Notes: a model not told the origin generated them from the sequence alone. A stretch of 16,241 nt of DNA from an uncultured Collinsella sp. (GCA_900552875.1 USCS01000011.1:1-16241), one strand, 5' to 3'; positions 1 to 7,534 are shown, numbered from the stretch's first letter. Numbers and translations: made by a program.

Positions 1-1014
1 AAACGCCGGTGCCACCAGCCACATCAGTATCGTGATCAGGCAGCCGTACACCACCGAGATCGTCATGGCGTCCTTGAGCACCTGACGCGCGCGATCGCCC
101 TTGCCCGCGCCGGCATTTTGCGCCGTGAGTGCGCTGACGGTGGCACCCATGGAGCTCGGGACGATGAACAAAAAGCTGATCATCTTCTCGACCAGGCCCA
201 CGGCGGCGGCGTCGACGAGCCCTCGATGGTTGGCGATGACGGTGATAAACATAAACGCCACCTGGATGCAGCCGTCCTGCACGGCCACAGGCACGCCGAT
301 CTTAAGAATGCTGCCGAGCACCTCGGGCTGGGGACGCAGGTCGCTGCGCTTAACGTGGATGTTCGTGCGGCGGCTCTTAAGCCACACGAGCGCGAGGGCA
401 ACGCTGGCCGTCTGGGCGGTTACCGTGCCGAGCGCCGCGCCCACGGGGCCGAGCCCCATGTGTCCGATAAACAGAAAGTCGAGCGCGATGTTGATGATGC
501 ATGCCACGCCAATCACGTACATGGGCGAGCGCGAATCGCCCAGCCCGCGAAAGATGGCCGAAAGGATGTTGTACGCGGCGATAAACGGAATGCCGACAAA
601 GCAGATGCGCAGGTAGGCAGCGGTTCCTTCGACCGCCTCGGCCGGCGTGCCAATGAGCGCCACGATCTGTGGGCACAGTGCGAGCAGGACAGCGGCCAGC
701 ACCACCGAGACACCCATAAAGAGCGTGATGGTGTTGCCGATGGCGGTCTCGGCGCGGTCAAACCGACGCGAACCCACGGCGTGGCCGACGATAACCGTCG
801 TTCCCATGGCCAGGCCCACGAGCGTCACGGTAATGATATAGAGCGTCTGCGCACCATTGCCCACGGCGGTGATGCCGGCGGCGCCGCTAAACTGTCCCAT
901 CATGTACAGGTCGGCCATGCCGTAGAGCATCTGCAAAAAGTACGAGAGCATATAAGGCAGGGCAAAGACCGCGATGGTCTTGAGGACATTGCCGCGTGTG
1001 AGGTCGTGTTCCAT
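1..1014 (-). CDS. MATE family multidrug efflux transporter (partial, C-terminus outside window)
   Basis: The minus strand is open from ATG at 1014 to the window edge, giving 338 codons; the start reads MEHDLTRGNVLKTIAVFALP. The typical MATE length is about 450 residues, so roughly the last quarter is missing. Sequence marks of the NorM/MatE fold are the N-terminal helix with LPYMLSYFLQMLYGMADLYM, the segment GLAMGTTVIVGHAVGSRR, and the helix-boundary segment IFRGLGDSRSPMYVIG, which recurs in this family. About eight to nine hydrophobic segments are visible. The protein is a membrane antiporter that exports cationic compounds using Na+ or H+; the substrate cannot be told. The Shine-Dalgarno is weak (AGAAAG about 8 nt before ATG). 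The gene is divergent from the ABC exporter at 1274 and has its own MerR-type promoter. The family call is firm; the drug role is inference. Confidence 0.9.
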   Translation of the reverse strand, partial: MEHDLTRGNVLKTIAVFALPYMLSYFLQMLYGMADLYMMGQFSGAAGITAVGNGAQTLYIITVTLVGLAMGTTVIVGHAVGSRRFDRAETAIGNTITLFMGVSVVLAAVLLALCPQIVALIGTPAEAVEGTAAYLRICFVGIPFIAAYNILSAIFRGLGDSRSPMYVIGVACIINIALDFLFIGHMGLGPVGAALGTVTAQTASVALALVWLKSRRTNIHVKRSDLRPQPEVLGSILKIGVPVAVQDGCIQVAFMFITVIANHRGLVDAAAVGLVEKMISFLFIVPSSMGATVSALTAQNAGAGKGDRARQVLKDAMTISVVYGCLITILMWLVAPAF

Positions 1015-1054
1015 GGGCGGGGCTTTCTGGCTGGGTCTGTTTACGTACCAGTGT

Positions 1055-1085
1055 AGTGAAAACCCTACAACGATTGTAGAGTCAA
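1055..1085 (-). promoter_or_regulatory. MerR-type promoter/operator of the MATE gene
   Basis: On the minus strand, TTGACT (1085-1080) is followed by a 19-bp spacer and TTCACT (1060-1055). The spacer contains a dyad: CCCTACAA and TTGTAGAG (plus-strand 1063-1070 and 1074-1081) match in 7 of 8 positions around a 3-bp centre. An over-long 19-bp spacer carrying a centred dyad is the hallmark of promoters activated by MerR-family regulators through DNA distortion. The predicted start lies about 35 nt before the MATE ATG. No MerR gene is in the window. Confidence 0.65.
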
Positions 1086-1204
1086 GGTTTGTGTTGGCGA
1101 CAGGGCGAAAAAGTCACGCTCGCGTTCATTTCCAATTGAATACGGACGTGCGCCCTGTGAGCATGGCGCCTGCACTGGCCTTGCAGAAATCTATTTCGGA
1201 ACAC

Positions 1205-1232
1205 TTGACACCGCCGCACGGCGCGCCATAAT
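1205..1232 (+). promoter_or_regulatory. Sigma70-type promoter of the ABC exporter operon
   Basis: TTGACA (1205-1210, perfect -35) and CATAAT (1227-1232, 5 of 6 to TATAAT) are separated by 16 bp. The spacer holds a short dyad, CGCCG-CA-CGGCG (1212-1223), and the palindrome GGCGCGCC (1220-1227), which could be operator elements. The predicted start would give a leader of about 35 nt before the GTG at 1274. Confidence 0.65.
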
Positions 1233-1273
1233 ACGTGGGTTTGCGAACAACGTTTGATGGGGGATGAACCTGC

Positions 1274-3094
1274 GTGCGCAATCTCAAGATTCTGTTTTCC
1301 TATCTGGGGGCATACCGCCGCGACGCCATACTCGGCGTGCTCTTTGTGACGGCCGAGACGGCGCTCGAGCTGTTTATCCCGGTCATCATGGCAAATATCA
1401 TCGATGTGGGCGTGCCCGCGGGCGACATCAACTACATGCTGTTGCAGGGCACGTATATGCTGGTATGCGCCGCATGTTCGCTGGTACTTGGCTTGGGCTA
1501 TGCACGCACGTCTGCTCGCGTCGCCTCGGGGCTGGGCGCTAACCTGCGCGAGGCCGAGTATCGCAAGATCCAGACGCTCGCTTTTGGCAATCTGGACAAC
1601 TACGACGCCAGCTCGCTGGTCACTCGCATGACCACCGACATCACCGTGATTCAAAACGCTATCGGCAACGGCTTTCGCCCTATGGTGCGCGGCCCCGTGA
1701 CGCTTATCGTCGGCTTGGTCTATGCGCTGGTGCTGTCGCGCCCGCTCGCCACTGTATTTGCGATCATCCTGCCGGTGCTGGCGATCGTGCTGGGCGTTAT
1801 TACCTACCGTGTCAGTCCGCTCTACCGCCAGCTGCAGACCTCGATGGACCATCTCAACGGTGTGGTGCAGGAAGACCTCACCGCCGTGCGCGCCGTCAAA
1901 GCGTACGTGCGCGCCGAGCACGAGGAGGCCAAGTTCGATGCCGTCAATACCGAGCTTGCGCACACGGCGACGAAGACCTTTGGCAACGCCGTGTTCAACC
2001 TGCCGGTGTTTCAGCTGTCGATGTACGTGGCGGCGCTTTCCATTCTGTGGATCGGCGGCCGCATGATCATCGAAGGTCGCTTGGGCGTGGGCTCGCTCAC
2101 GGGCTTTATGAGCTACGTGCTGCTGATCATGAACTCGCTCATGATGATTTCCAACGTGTTTTTGCTGCTCACCCGCGCACTTGCCAGCGTGGAGCGCATC
2201 TCGCGGGTGCTCGACGAGCGTTCGCTTATTCAAGCGCCCGACGCTGCCGCTGCCGTGCACGAGGTGGCCGACGGAGGCATCGAGTTTCGCGACGTGTCGT
2301 TTAAGTACCGCGCGGATGCTGCCGAGGATGTGCTCGAGCATATCGACCTTCGCATCGAGAGCGGCTCGACGGTGGGCATCCTCGGCGGCACGGGCTCGGG
2401 CAAGAGCTCGCTTGTGCAGCTGATCGCGCGCCTGTACGACGCCACCGAAGGCGCCGTGCTCGTGGGCGGGCGCGATGTGCGCAATTACGACCTGGTTGCC
2501 CTGCGCGACGCCGTGGGTATCGTGCTGCAAAAGAACGTGCTGTTTACGGGTACCGTGCGCGAGAACCTGCAGTGGGGCAATCCGCAGGCGTCGGACGATG
2601 AGCTCCTCGCGGCCTGCCGGGCGGCATGCGTGGACGAGTTCCTGGATCGCATCGGCGGGCTGGACGGCGAGTTGGGCCAAGGCGGCGCCGGTGTTTCGGG
2701 CGGCCAGAAGCAACGCCTGTGCATTGCGCGCACGCTGCTCAAGCATCCGCGCGTGCTCATTTTTGATGACTCAACCAGCGCGGTCGATATGGCGACCGAC
2801 GCTAAGATTCGCGAGCATATTGCTCAGATTCCCAATACGACGGTGATTGTCATTGCGCAGCGCATTGCGAGCGTTATGGATGCCGACCGCATCGTGGTGT
2901 TGGACGACGGCTGTGTCCACGGTGTGGGCACGCACGAGGAGCTGCTGGCGGGCGACGCCATTTATCAGGAGATTTATGCCTCGCAGATGGAGTTTGCGGG
3001 GGATGCGGGCGTCGTGGATGGCGCAAATGCCCTGTCTTCCTCTGGCCCCAGTGGATCGCTTCAGGCTGCGAAAGGAGATGAGCATCGTGCCTAA
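1274..3094 (+). CDS. ABC exporter, half-transporter subunit A (degenerate ATP site)
   Basis: This 606-residue half transporter starts at GTG 1274 behind a GGGGGA Shine-Dalgarno about 10 nt upstream. Residues ~15-300 are the six-helix exporter domain and ~330-580 the nucleotide-binding domain. Walker A is GGTGSGKS (371-378), the signature is VSGGQ (474-478) and Walker B is LIFDD with D498. The residue after Walker B is D499 where the catalytic Glu normally sits, and the switch His is replaced by Q529 (IAQRI). The same substitutions are known in the first subunit of heterodimeric exporters such as BmrC and TM287. The C-terminus has a Gly/Ser-rich tail of about 35 residues. The next gene overlaps it by 8 bp, so the two are almost certainly translated together as a membrane heterodimer exporting drugs or lipids; the substrate is unknown. 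Confidence 0.93.
   Translation: MRNLKILFSYLGAYRRDAILGVLFVTAETALELFIPVIMANIIDVGVPAGDINYMLLQGTYMLVCAACSLVLGLGYARTSARVASGLGANLREAEYRKIQTLAFGNLDNYDASSLVTRMTTDITVIQNAIGNGFRPMVRGPVTLIVGLVYALVLSRPLATVFAIILPVLAIVLGVITYRVSPLYRQLQTSMDHLNGVVQEDLTAVRAVKAYVRAEHEEAKFDAVNTELAHTATKTFGNAVFNLPVFQLSMYVAALSILWIGGRMIIEGRLGVGSLTGFMSYVLLIMNSLMMISNVFLLLTRALASVERISRVLDERSLIQAPDAAAAVHEVADGGIEFRDVSFKYRADAAEDVLEHIDLRIESGSTVGILGGTGSGKSSLVQLIARLYDATEGAVLVGGRDVRNYDLVALRDAVGIVLQKNVLFTGTVRENLQWGNPQASDDELLAACRAACVDEFLDRIGGLDGELGQGGAGVSGGQKQRLCIARTLLKHPRVLIFDDSTSAVDMATDAKIREHIAQIPNTTVIVIAQRIASVMDADRIVVLDDGCVHGVGTHEELLAGDAIYQEIYASQMEFAGDAGVVDGANALSSSGPSGSLQAAKGDEHRA
3072..3089 (+). promoter_or_regulatory. Shine-Dalgarno that decides the start of ABC subunit B
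   Basis: AAGGAG (3072-3077) touches the in-frame ATG at 3078, which is too close to use it, but sits 9 nt before the in-frame GTG at 3087. The GTG is therefore the likely start, overlapping the TAA of subunit A (3092-3094). Confidence 0.7.
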
Positions 3095-4985
3095 GACATC
3101 CGCTCAGGCCCGTCCCGCCAATCTGGCGCAGACGCTTCGCCGCCTGCTCTCCTACATGGGGCATGCCAAGTTCTCGCTGCTCGCAGTGGGTGTGCTTGCC
3201 TCTGTGGCCGCCATCGCAAGCCTTGCCGGTACCTACATGGTGCGCCCCATCGTCAACGGTTTGGCAACGGGCGGCGAGGAACTGCTCGCCAGGCAGGTTA
3301 TCTTTACCGCTGCCATCTACGCCGCGGGCGTGCTCTCGGCTCTGGGCTACTCGCAGATTATGGTGCGCGCGGCCCAGCGCGTGGTCTCCGATATCCGCCG
3401 CGACCTGTTTGCGCACATCCAGATGCTGCCGCTGAGCTACTTCGACAGCACGCGCTCGGGTGACATCATGAGCTTCTTTACCAACGACGTCGACACCGTC
3501 TCCGAGGCGCTCAACAACAGCTTTGCCAACGTGATTCAGGCGAGCATCCAGGTGGTCGGCACCACGGCCATGCTCATCATCCTCAACTGGCAGCTCACGA
3601 TTATCACGCTCGTGTGCGATGTGGCCATTGTGCTGTACGCGCGCTACTCGGGCATGCGTTCCAAGCGCTTTTTTGCCGCCCAACAGGCGTCGCTGGGCGA
3701 TTTGGACGGATATATCGAAGAGATGGTCTCGGGCCAAAAGGTCATCAAGGTCTTTAACCGCGAGCGGGTCAACGTGGCTGGTTTTGACGTGCGCAACCAA
3801 GAACTGCGCCGCACCGGTGGCGCCGCGCAAGCCTACGCCAACTCGATGGTGCCCATGACCGTGGTGATCGGCTATGCCAACTACGCCATCGTCGCCGTGG
3901 CGGGCGGCATGCTCTGCATCAAGGGGCTCGCCGATGTAGGTGCGCTCGCGAGCTACCTGGTTTTTGTGCGTCAGGCCGCCATGCCCATCAACCAGTTTAC
4001 GCAGCTGGGCAACTTTTTGCTCAACGCGCTGGCCGGTGCCGAGCGCTTGTTTGCCGCCATGGACCTTAAGCCCGAGGTGGACGAGGGCTGCGTGGAGCTG
4101 GTGCAGACGGGCGACGCCGCGTGGGCGTGGAAGATTCCCGAGGGCCAGGGCGTGGGCACATATGGGCACCTGCACGACGTGGCCGCTGTTGATGAGTCGG
4201 GCCGTGCGGTGGCCGCCGACGGTACCGAGCTTACGTGCGGCCTAGTTCCGCTTGCCGGTGACGTGCGCTTCCACGCCGTGGACTTTTCCTACGTGCCGGG
4301 CACGCGCGTGCTCACGGACCTCAACCTGTTTGCCAAGCCGGGACAAAAGATCGCTTTTGTGGGTTCGACGGGCGCCGGAAAGACGACCATCACCAACCTC
4401 ATCAACCGCTTCTACGAGGTCGATGACGGCGAGATCACGTACGACGGCATCGACGTCAAGCACATCGCCAAGGCCAGCCTGCGCGGGTCGCTCGGCATTG
4501 TGCTGCAGGATACGCACCTGTTTAGCGGCACCATTGCGCAGAATATCCGCTTTGGCAAGCTCGACGCGACCGACGAGGAAGTGCGCGCTGCCGCCGAGGC
4601 CGCCTGCGCCGACTCGTTTATCCGCCGCTTGCCACAAGGCTACGACACGCCGGTTACGGCCGATGGTGCTAACCTGTCACAGGGCCAGCGGCAGCTGCTC
4701 GCTATCGCGCGCGTGGCCGTGGCCGATCCGCCGGTGCTCATCCTGGACGAGGCGACAAGCTCCATCGACACGCGCACCGAAAAGCTCATCGAGCGCGGCA
4801 TGGACCGCATCATGCGCGGACGCACCACGTTTATGATCGCGCACCGCCTGTCCACCGTCCGCGACGCCGACGCGATCATGGTCCTCGAACACGGCCGCAT
4901 CATCGAACGCGGAACCCACGAGGAGCTTCTAGCCCAGCACGGCGAGTACTGGCAGCTGGCACACGGCTTAAAGGAGCTGGATTAA
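3087..4985 (+). CDS. ABC exporter, half-transporter subunit B (canonical ATPase)
   Basis: From GTG 3087 the product is 632 residues; the in-frame ATG at 3078 would add three. Residues ~20-310 form the exporter transmembrane domain and ~390-632 the nucleotide-binding domain. Walker A is GSTGAGKT (426-433), Walker B ends with D554 and catalytic E555 (LILDEATSSID), and the switch residue is H586 (IAHRL). The signature is LSQGQ (530-534), with the second position changed from Gly to Gln. Together with subunit A this gives one competent site (B Walker motifs plus A signature SGGQ) and one degenerate site (A Walker motifs plus B signature SQGQ), the layout of TM287/288. A 56-residue segment (~335-390) between the two domains is longer than usual. 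The operon ends at the palindrome at 5034-5098. Confidence 0.93.
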   Translation: MPKTSAQARPANLAQTLRRLLSYMGHAKFSLLAVGVLASVAAIASLAGTYMVRPIVNGLATGGEELLARQVIFTAAIYAAGVLSALGYSQIMVRAAQRVVSDIRRDLFAHIQMLPLSYFDSTRSGDIMSFFTNDVDTVSEALNNSFANVIQASIQVVGTTAMLIILNWQLTIITLVCDVAIVLYARYSGMRSKRFFAAQQASLGDLDGYIEEMVSGQKVIKVFNRERVNVAGFDVRNQELRRTGGAAQAYANSMVPMTVVIGYANYAIVAVAGGMLCIKGLADVGALASYLVFVRQAAMPINQFTQLGNFLLNALAGAERLFAAMDLKPEVDEGCVELVQTGDAAWAWKIPEGQGVGTYGHLHDVAAVDESGRAVAADGTELTCGLVPLAGDVRFHAVDFSYVPGTRVLTDLNLFAKPGQKIAFVGSTGAGKTTITNLINRFYEVDDGEITYDGIDVKHIAKASLRGSLGIVLQDTHLFSGTIAQNIRFGKLDATDEEVRAAAEAACADSFIRRLPQGYDTPVTADGANLSQGQRQLLAIARVAVADPPVLILDEATSSIDTRTEKLIERGMDRIMRGRTTFMIAHRLSTVRDADAIMVLEHGRIIERGTHEELLAQHGEYWQLAHGLKELD

Positions 4986-5033
4986 CCCGTTTGAGCACGG
5001 TGCCTTGGCTCTCCATGCTCCTCACCCCGCCTC

Positions 5034-5098
5034 AAACCGTCCCAACATTCGACGCTTTTTGCCAATATCAGGAAAAGCATCGAATGTTGGGACGGTTT
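5034..5098 (+). repeat. Palindromic repeat family R, copy 1 (also terminator-like)
   Basis: Arms at 5034-5052 and 5080-5098 pair perfectly over 19 bp around a 27-nt centre that itself has GCTTTT/AAAAGC complementarity. The arms begin AAACCGTCCC and contain AACATTCGA. The 3' arm runs into TTTTT and the 5' arm begins AAA, so it could terminate transcription in both directions. Copies 2 and 3 lie at 6273-6341 and 10376-10440. Confidence 0.85.
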
Positions 5099-5198
5099 TT
5101 CTGTCATCCGACCAGGCGGAATCGCTAACTTGCATGCGAAGGTGTGCGAATCTGCGAGCAGGGGAATAAGGTTGGCTATCCGACCCATTGGAGGGCTC

Positions 5199-6236
5199 AT
5201 GGACCTGCCGATCGTCCTGTCCCATAAGACTGCCTGGCTGTACCACAACGTGGCGCGCCCGTCCGAGCCGCTCTCGCGAGCAAGCAGCCTATACGATGAG
5301 GACTCGCTTGCTAGCGAGGCGGAGCCGACTGCGGGCCTGCCCAAATTGGGGCTCGATGCCAAAGGGCTAAGAATATCTGCGGCGGTCGAGATTGTTACCG
5401 ACTACCTGGCCTCACTTGGCATTCCGCATGAGGAGCTCGATCGTATTGACACGCTGGTTGGCTTCGATTTTGAACGCTCTCGGCCGGCGGGTCTCCGACG
5501 CCATGTGTTTGGGGCGCCCATACCCTCGGAGCATCTTATCGAGGTGGCAGAAGGGCTCTTGGTGGTCGACGAAGCCATGTGCTTTGTCCAGGCGGGTTCG
5601 TGGATGAGCGAGCCCGAGCAGCTGGAATATGGCTACGAAATCTGTGCCCGCTACCATTTGAATCATCTGTCGACAGGCGATTATATCGAGATGGGGCAGA
5701 GGTATACCGTTGCCGACTTGATTGCCTATTGCAATGAGAACCGATCTCGTCAGGGGGCTATACGCGCGGCCGCCGTGCTCAAACGCGTGCACGATGGCGC
5801 GCGGTCGCCCATGGAGACGGCCACCGCAATCATGGTCGTAGCAAAACGTTCCCAGGGAGGGCTGGGATACGCCAAGATTGAGCTCAACCATCGGGTCGAT
5901 GTTCCCAACGAGTTCAAGTATCTCGCAAAGGCCGGGTATTTCGAGATCGACGTATATGCGCCTGCGAGCGGTACGGGGATTGAATACAACGGCTCGGACC
6001 ATCTTGATAAACAGCGCAGCGCGTCGGATGCGGAGCGTATGACCGTGCTGAGCGCGCTGGGCTTTAGGATGATCGTCCTCACCGGGACTCAGTTTGCCCA
6101 TCAGCTGCAATTGCACCGGGCGATGAATGCCATCGCGCTCGCTATGGGTCTTAAGTGCGACCGAAGCGAAGCGTTCCAGAAACGTCAAAACGACCTGCGA
6201 GAATTCGTGATTCGGCACTGGGACGGCGGCCTTTAG
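5199..6236 (+). CDS. AbiEi-like protein with C-terminal DUF559 (PD-(D/E)XK-like) domain
   Basis: The chosen ATG at 5199 follows GGAGGG (5190-5195) and gives 345 residues; an upstream in-frame ATG at 5130 has no good Shine-Dalgarno. The C-terminal ~100 residues look like DUF559, a Vsr/MutH-related nuclease fold: FEID (D251), a short gap, then GIEYNGSDH (E262, Y263, N264, G265, H268), followed by RMTVLSALGFRMIVLT. The segment SPMETA (203-208) matches the SPxE that precedes this domain in actinobacterial relatives. The part before it (about 95-180: RHVFGAPIPSEHL, then VVDEAMCFVQ) resembles the C-terminal half of AbiEi antitoxin-like proteins. No toxin partner gene is adjacent, so a toxin-antitoxin role is not shown, and nuclease activity is untested. 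Family R palindromes flank the gene on both sides. Domain assignment is from recognition of motifs. Confidence 0.7.
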   Translation: MDLPIVLSHKTAWLYHNVARPSEPLSRASSLYDEDSLASEAEPTAGLPKLGLDAKGLRISAAVEIVTDYLASLGIPHEELDRIDTLVGFDFERSRPAGLRRHVFGAPIPSEHLIEVAEGLLVVDEAMCFVQAGSWMSEPEQLEYGYEICARYHLNHLSTGDYIEMGQRYTVADLIAYCNENRSRQGAIRAAAVLKRVHDGARSPMETATAIMVVAKRSQGGLGYAKIELNHRVDVPNEFKYLAKAGYFEIDVYAPASGTGIEYNGSDHLDKQRSASDAERMTVLSALGFRMIVLTGTQFAHQLQLHRAMNAIALAMGLKCDRSEAFQKRQNDLREFVIRHWDGGL

Positions 6237-6272
6237 GGGCGCTTTGGTCCTTCTACGGGGTGCTGCGGGCAG

Positions 6273-6341
6273 GCAAACCATCACAACATTCGACGTTTTT
6301 CGCCAAAATCGGAAAAAGCATCGAATGTTGTGATGGTTTGC
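6273..6341 (+). repeat. Palindromic repeat family R, copy 2
   Basis: Arms at 6273-6293 and 6321-6341 pair perfectly over 21 bp around a 27-nt centre of the same length as copy 1. Relative to copy 1 the arm changes CCGTCCC to CCATCAC, and the opposite arm changes GGGACGG to GTGATGG, so pairing is kept by compensating changes. It lies 36 bp after the stop of the DUF559 gene and has no T run beyond TTT. Confidence 0.85.
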
Positions 6342-6425
6342 ATGCTGAGGACGGGCTTGGAAAGTCCGTTTTGCTCGAAGCGACCTGTCCTGTCGTACGG
6401 GTGTCGGCATGATTCTCCCGTGGGG

Positions 6426-6431
6426 TATTAT
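6426..6431 (+). promoter_or_regulatory. Possible -10 element of moaA (TATTAT)
   Basis: GGTATTATG at 6424-6432 includes TATTAT, 41 nt before the moaA GTG. No convincing -35 lies 16-18 bp upstream, so this is only a candidate. Confidence 0.3.
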
Positions 6432-6471
6432 GTTTTCCGAAGAATAAAACGCCGCGTGAGGGGAGGGCCGC

Positions 6472-7527
6472 GTGGACGGGCGCGTGCAACATGACGGCTT
6501 TGGCCGCGACATCAACTACCTGCGCATTGCCGTGACCGACAAGTGCAATTTCCGCTGCATCTACTGCATGCCCGCCGACGGCGTGGCGCCACGCGAGCAC
6601 GAGGAGCTGCTCAGTGCCGAGGAAATCACCCGTTTTGTGCGTCTGGTGGCGGGGGAGGGCATTCGCCGCGTGCGCCTGACGGGTGGCGAGCCGCTGGTCA
6701 GCCGCCGCATTATCCCGCTCATTCGCGATATCCGCGCGATCCCGCAGATCGAGGATATCTCGCTCACCACCAACGGCTCACTGCTGCCCAAGCTGGCGCC
6801 GGAGCTCAAAGACGCCGGGCTCGACCGCGTCAACATTTCGCTCGACACGCTCGACCCCGCGCTCTTTGGAAAGATCACGCGCCTGGGCCGGCTCGAGCAG
6901 ACCATGGCGGGCATTGATGCGGCGCTAACCTGGGGCTTTGAGCCGGTTAAGGTCAACTGCGTGGTGGTCCGCCGGCTCAACCAAGATGTGGCGGTCCTCG
7001 CGCGCTTGACCGTCGACCGCCCCATTCACCTGCGCTTTATCGAATACATGCCCATCGGCGACGAGCACACGAGCTCGCATTGCGTCGTGGACCCGCACGC
7101 GCCAACGCTCAATCCCGAGCTGTGGGACGCGAGCGACACCGTGCCGAGCGACGAGCTGCGGGCCAGCATCAATGCCGGCGCCGCCGCGGCGGGCCTGGGC
7201 GAGCTTGAGCCACTCGACATCAGCGACGCTCCTGCCGGTGCCGGTCCCGCGCGCTACTGGCGCTTCCCGGACGCGGCAGGTACGGTCGGCTTCATTAGCG
7301 CCATGTCCAACCATTTTTGCGCGAGCTGCAACCGTCTGCGCCTGACGGCGGACGGCAGCGTGCGTCCCTGCCTGTTCAGCGATGCCGAGTATTCGGTTCG
7401 CGAGGCGCTGCGCCGTGGTGATGATATGCAGGTACTTTCGATTTGGCGCGATGCCGTGGCCCACAAACCGCAGGAACACGCGATAATTGAGGGCACGCAA
7501 CGATTTATGTCCCAAATCGGAGGATGA
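6472..7527 (+). CDS. moaA: GTP 3',8-cyclase MoaA (molybdenum cofactor synthesis, first step)
   Basis: This radical-SAM enzyme of 351 residues opens the GTP ring to 3',8-cyclo-7,8-dihydro-GTP in the cytoplasm. The N-terminal cluster motif is C25-x3-C29-x2-C32 in DKCNFRCIYCMP, followed by LTGGEPLVSRR. The C-terminal substrate-binding cluster is C283-x2-C286-x13-C300 in FCASCNRLRLTADG and RPCLF. The protein ends in Gly-Gly, as required for MoaA activation. The length matches the family. The start is GTG at 6472 behind GGGGAGGG. The stop is 4 bp before the next start, so moaA and moaC-mobB are one operon covering the two reactions that make precursor Z. The genes for MoaD, MoaE and MoeA are not in the window. 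Confidence 0.97.
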   Translation: MDGRVQHDGFGRDINYLRIAVTDKCNFRCIYCMPADGVAPREHEELLSAEEITRFVRLVAGEGIRRVRLTGGEPLVSRRIIPLIRDIRAIPQIEDISLTTNGSLLPKLAPELKDAGLDRVNISLDTLDPALFGKITRLGRLEQTMAGIDAALTWGFEPVKVNCVVVRRLNQDVAVLARLTVDRPIHLRFIEYMPIGDEHTSSHCVVDPHAPTLNPELWDASDTVPSDELRASINAGAAAAGLGELEPLDISDAPAGAGPARYWRFPDAAGTVGFISAMSNHFCASCNRLRLTADGSVRPCLFSDAEYSVREALRRGDDMQVLSIWRDAVAHKPQEHAIIEGTQRFMSQIGG

Positions 7528-7534
7528 TCATATG
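7519..7534 (+). promoter_or_regulatory. Shine-Dalgarno of moaC-mobB inside the moaA Gly-Gly codons
   Basis: The last two sense codons of moaA are GGA GGA (7519-7524), giving GGAGG 8 nt before the ATG at 7532. The same bases thus encode the essential C-terminal Gly-Gly and recruit ribosomes to the next gene, which implies translational coupling. Confidence 0.7.

Noticed and set aside
118..1056. 312-codon plus-strand frame opposite the MATE gene
   Set aside because: The minus strand encodes conserved MATE segments; this frame is a His/Asp/Arg-rich shadow.
1264..1542. ATG 1264 as a start upstream of the ABC gene
   Set aside because: It is in another frame from the transporter; the correct frame starts at GTG 1274.
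1082..2746. Long open frame of 554 codons on the minus strand opposite ABC subunit A
   Set aside because: It is rich in His, Arg and Gln with no recognisable domain, and lies antisense to a clear ABC transporter; this is the usual shadow in GC-rich coding DNA.
2874..4175. 433-codon minus-strand frame opposite ABC subunit B
   Set aside because: Same reason: the plus strand encodes well-defined ABC motifs and the product has a shadow-type His/Arg-rich composition.
5034..6341. CRISPR array
   Set aside because: The repeats are palindromes at intergenic sites separated by whole genes, not short regular repeats with spacers.
6342..6471. Molybdenum-cofactor riboswitch before moaA
   Set aside because: The 130 nt between the palindrome and moaA show no long multi-stem structure that I can recognise; only a candidate -10 is visible.
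5412..6515. 367-codon minus-strand frame opposite the DUF559-domain gene
   Set aside because: It crosses the palindrome at 6273-6341 and has no family resemblance, whereas the plus-strand frame has a Shine-Dalgarno and domain motifs.
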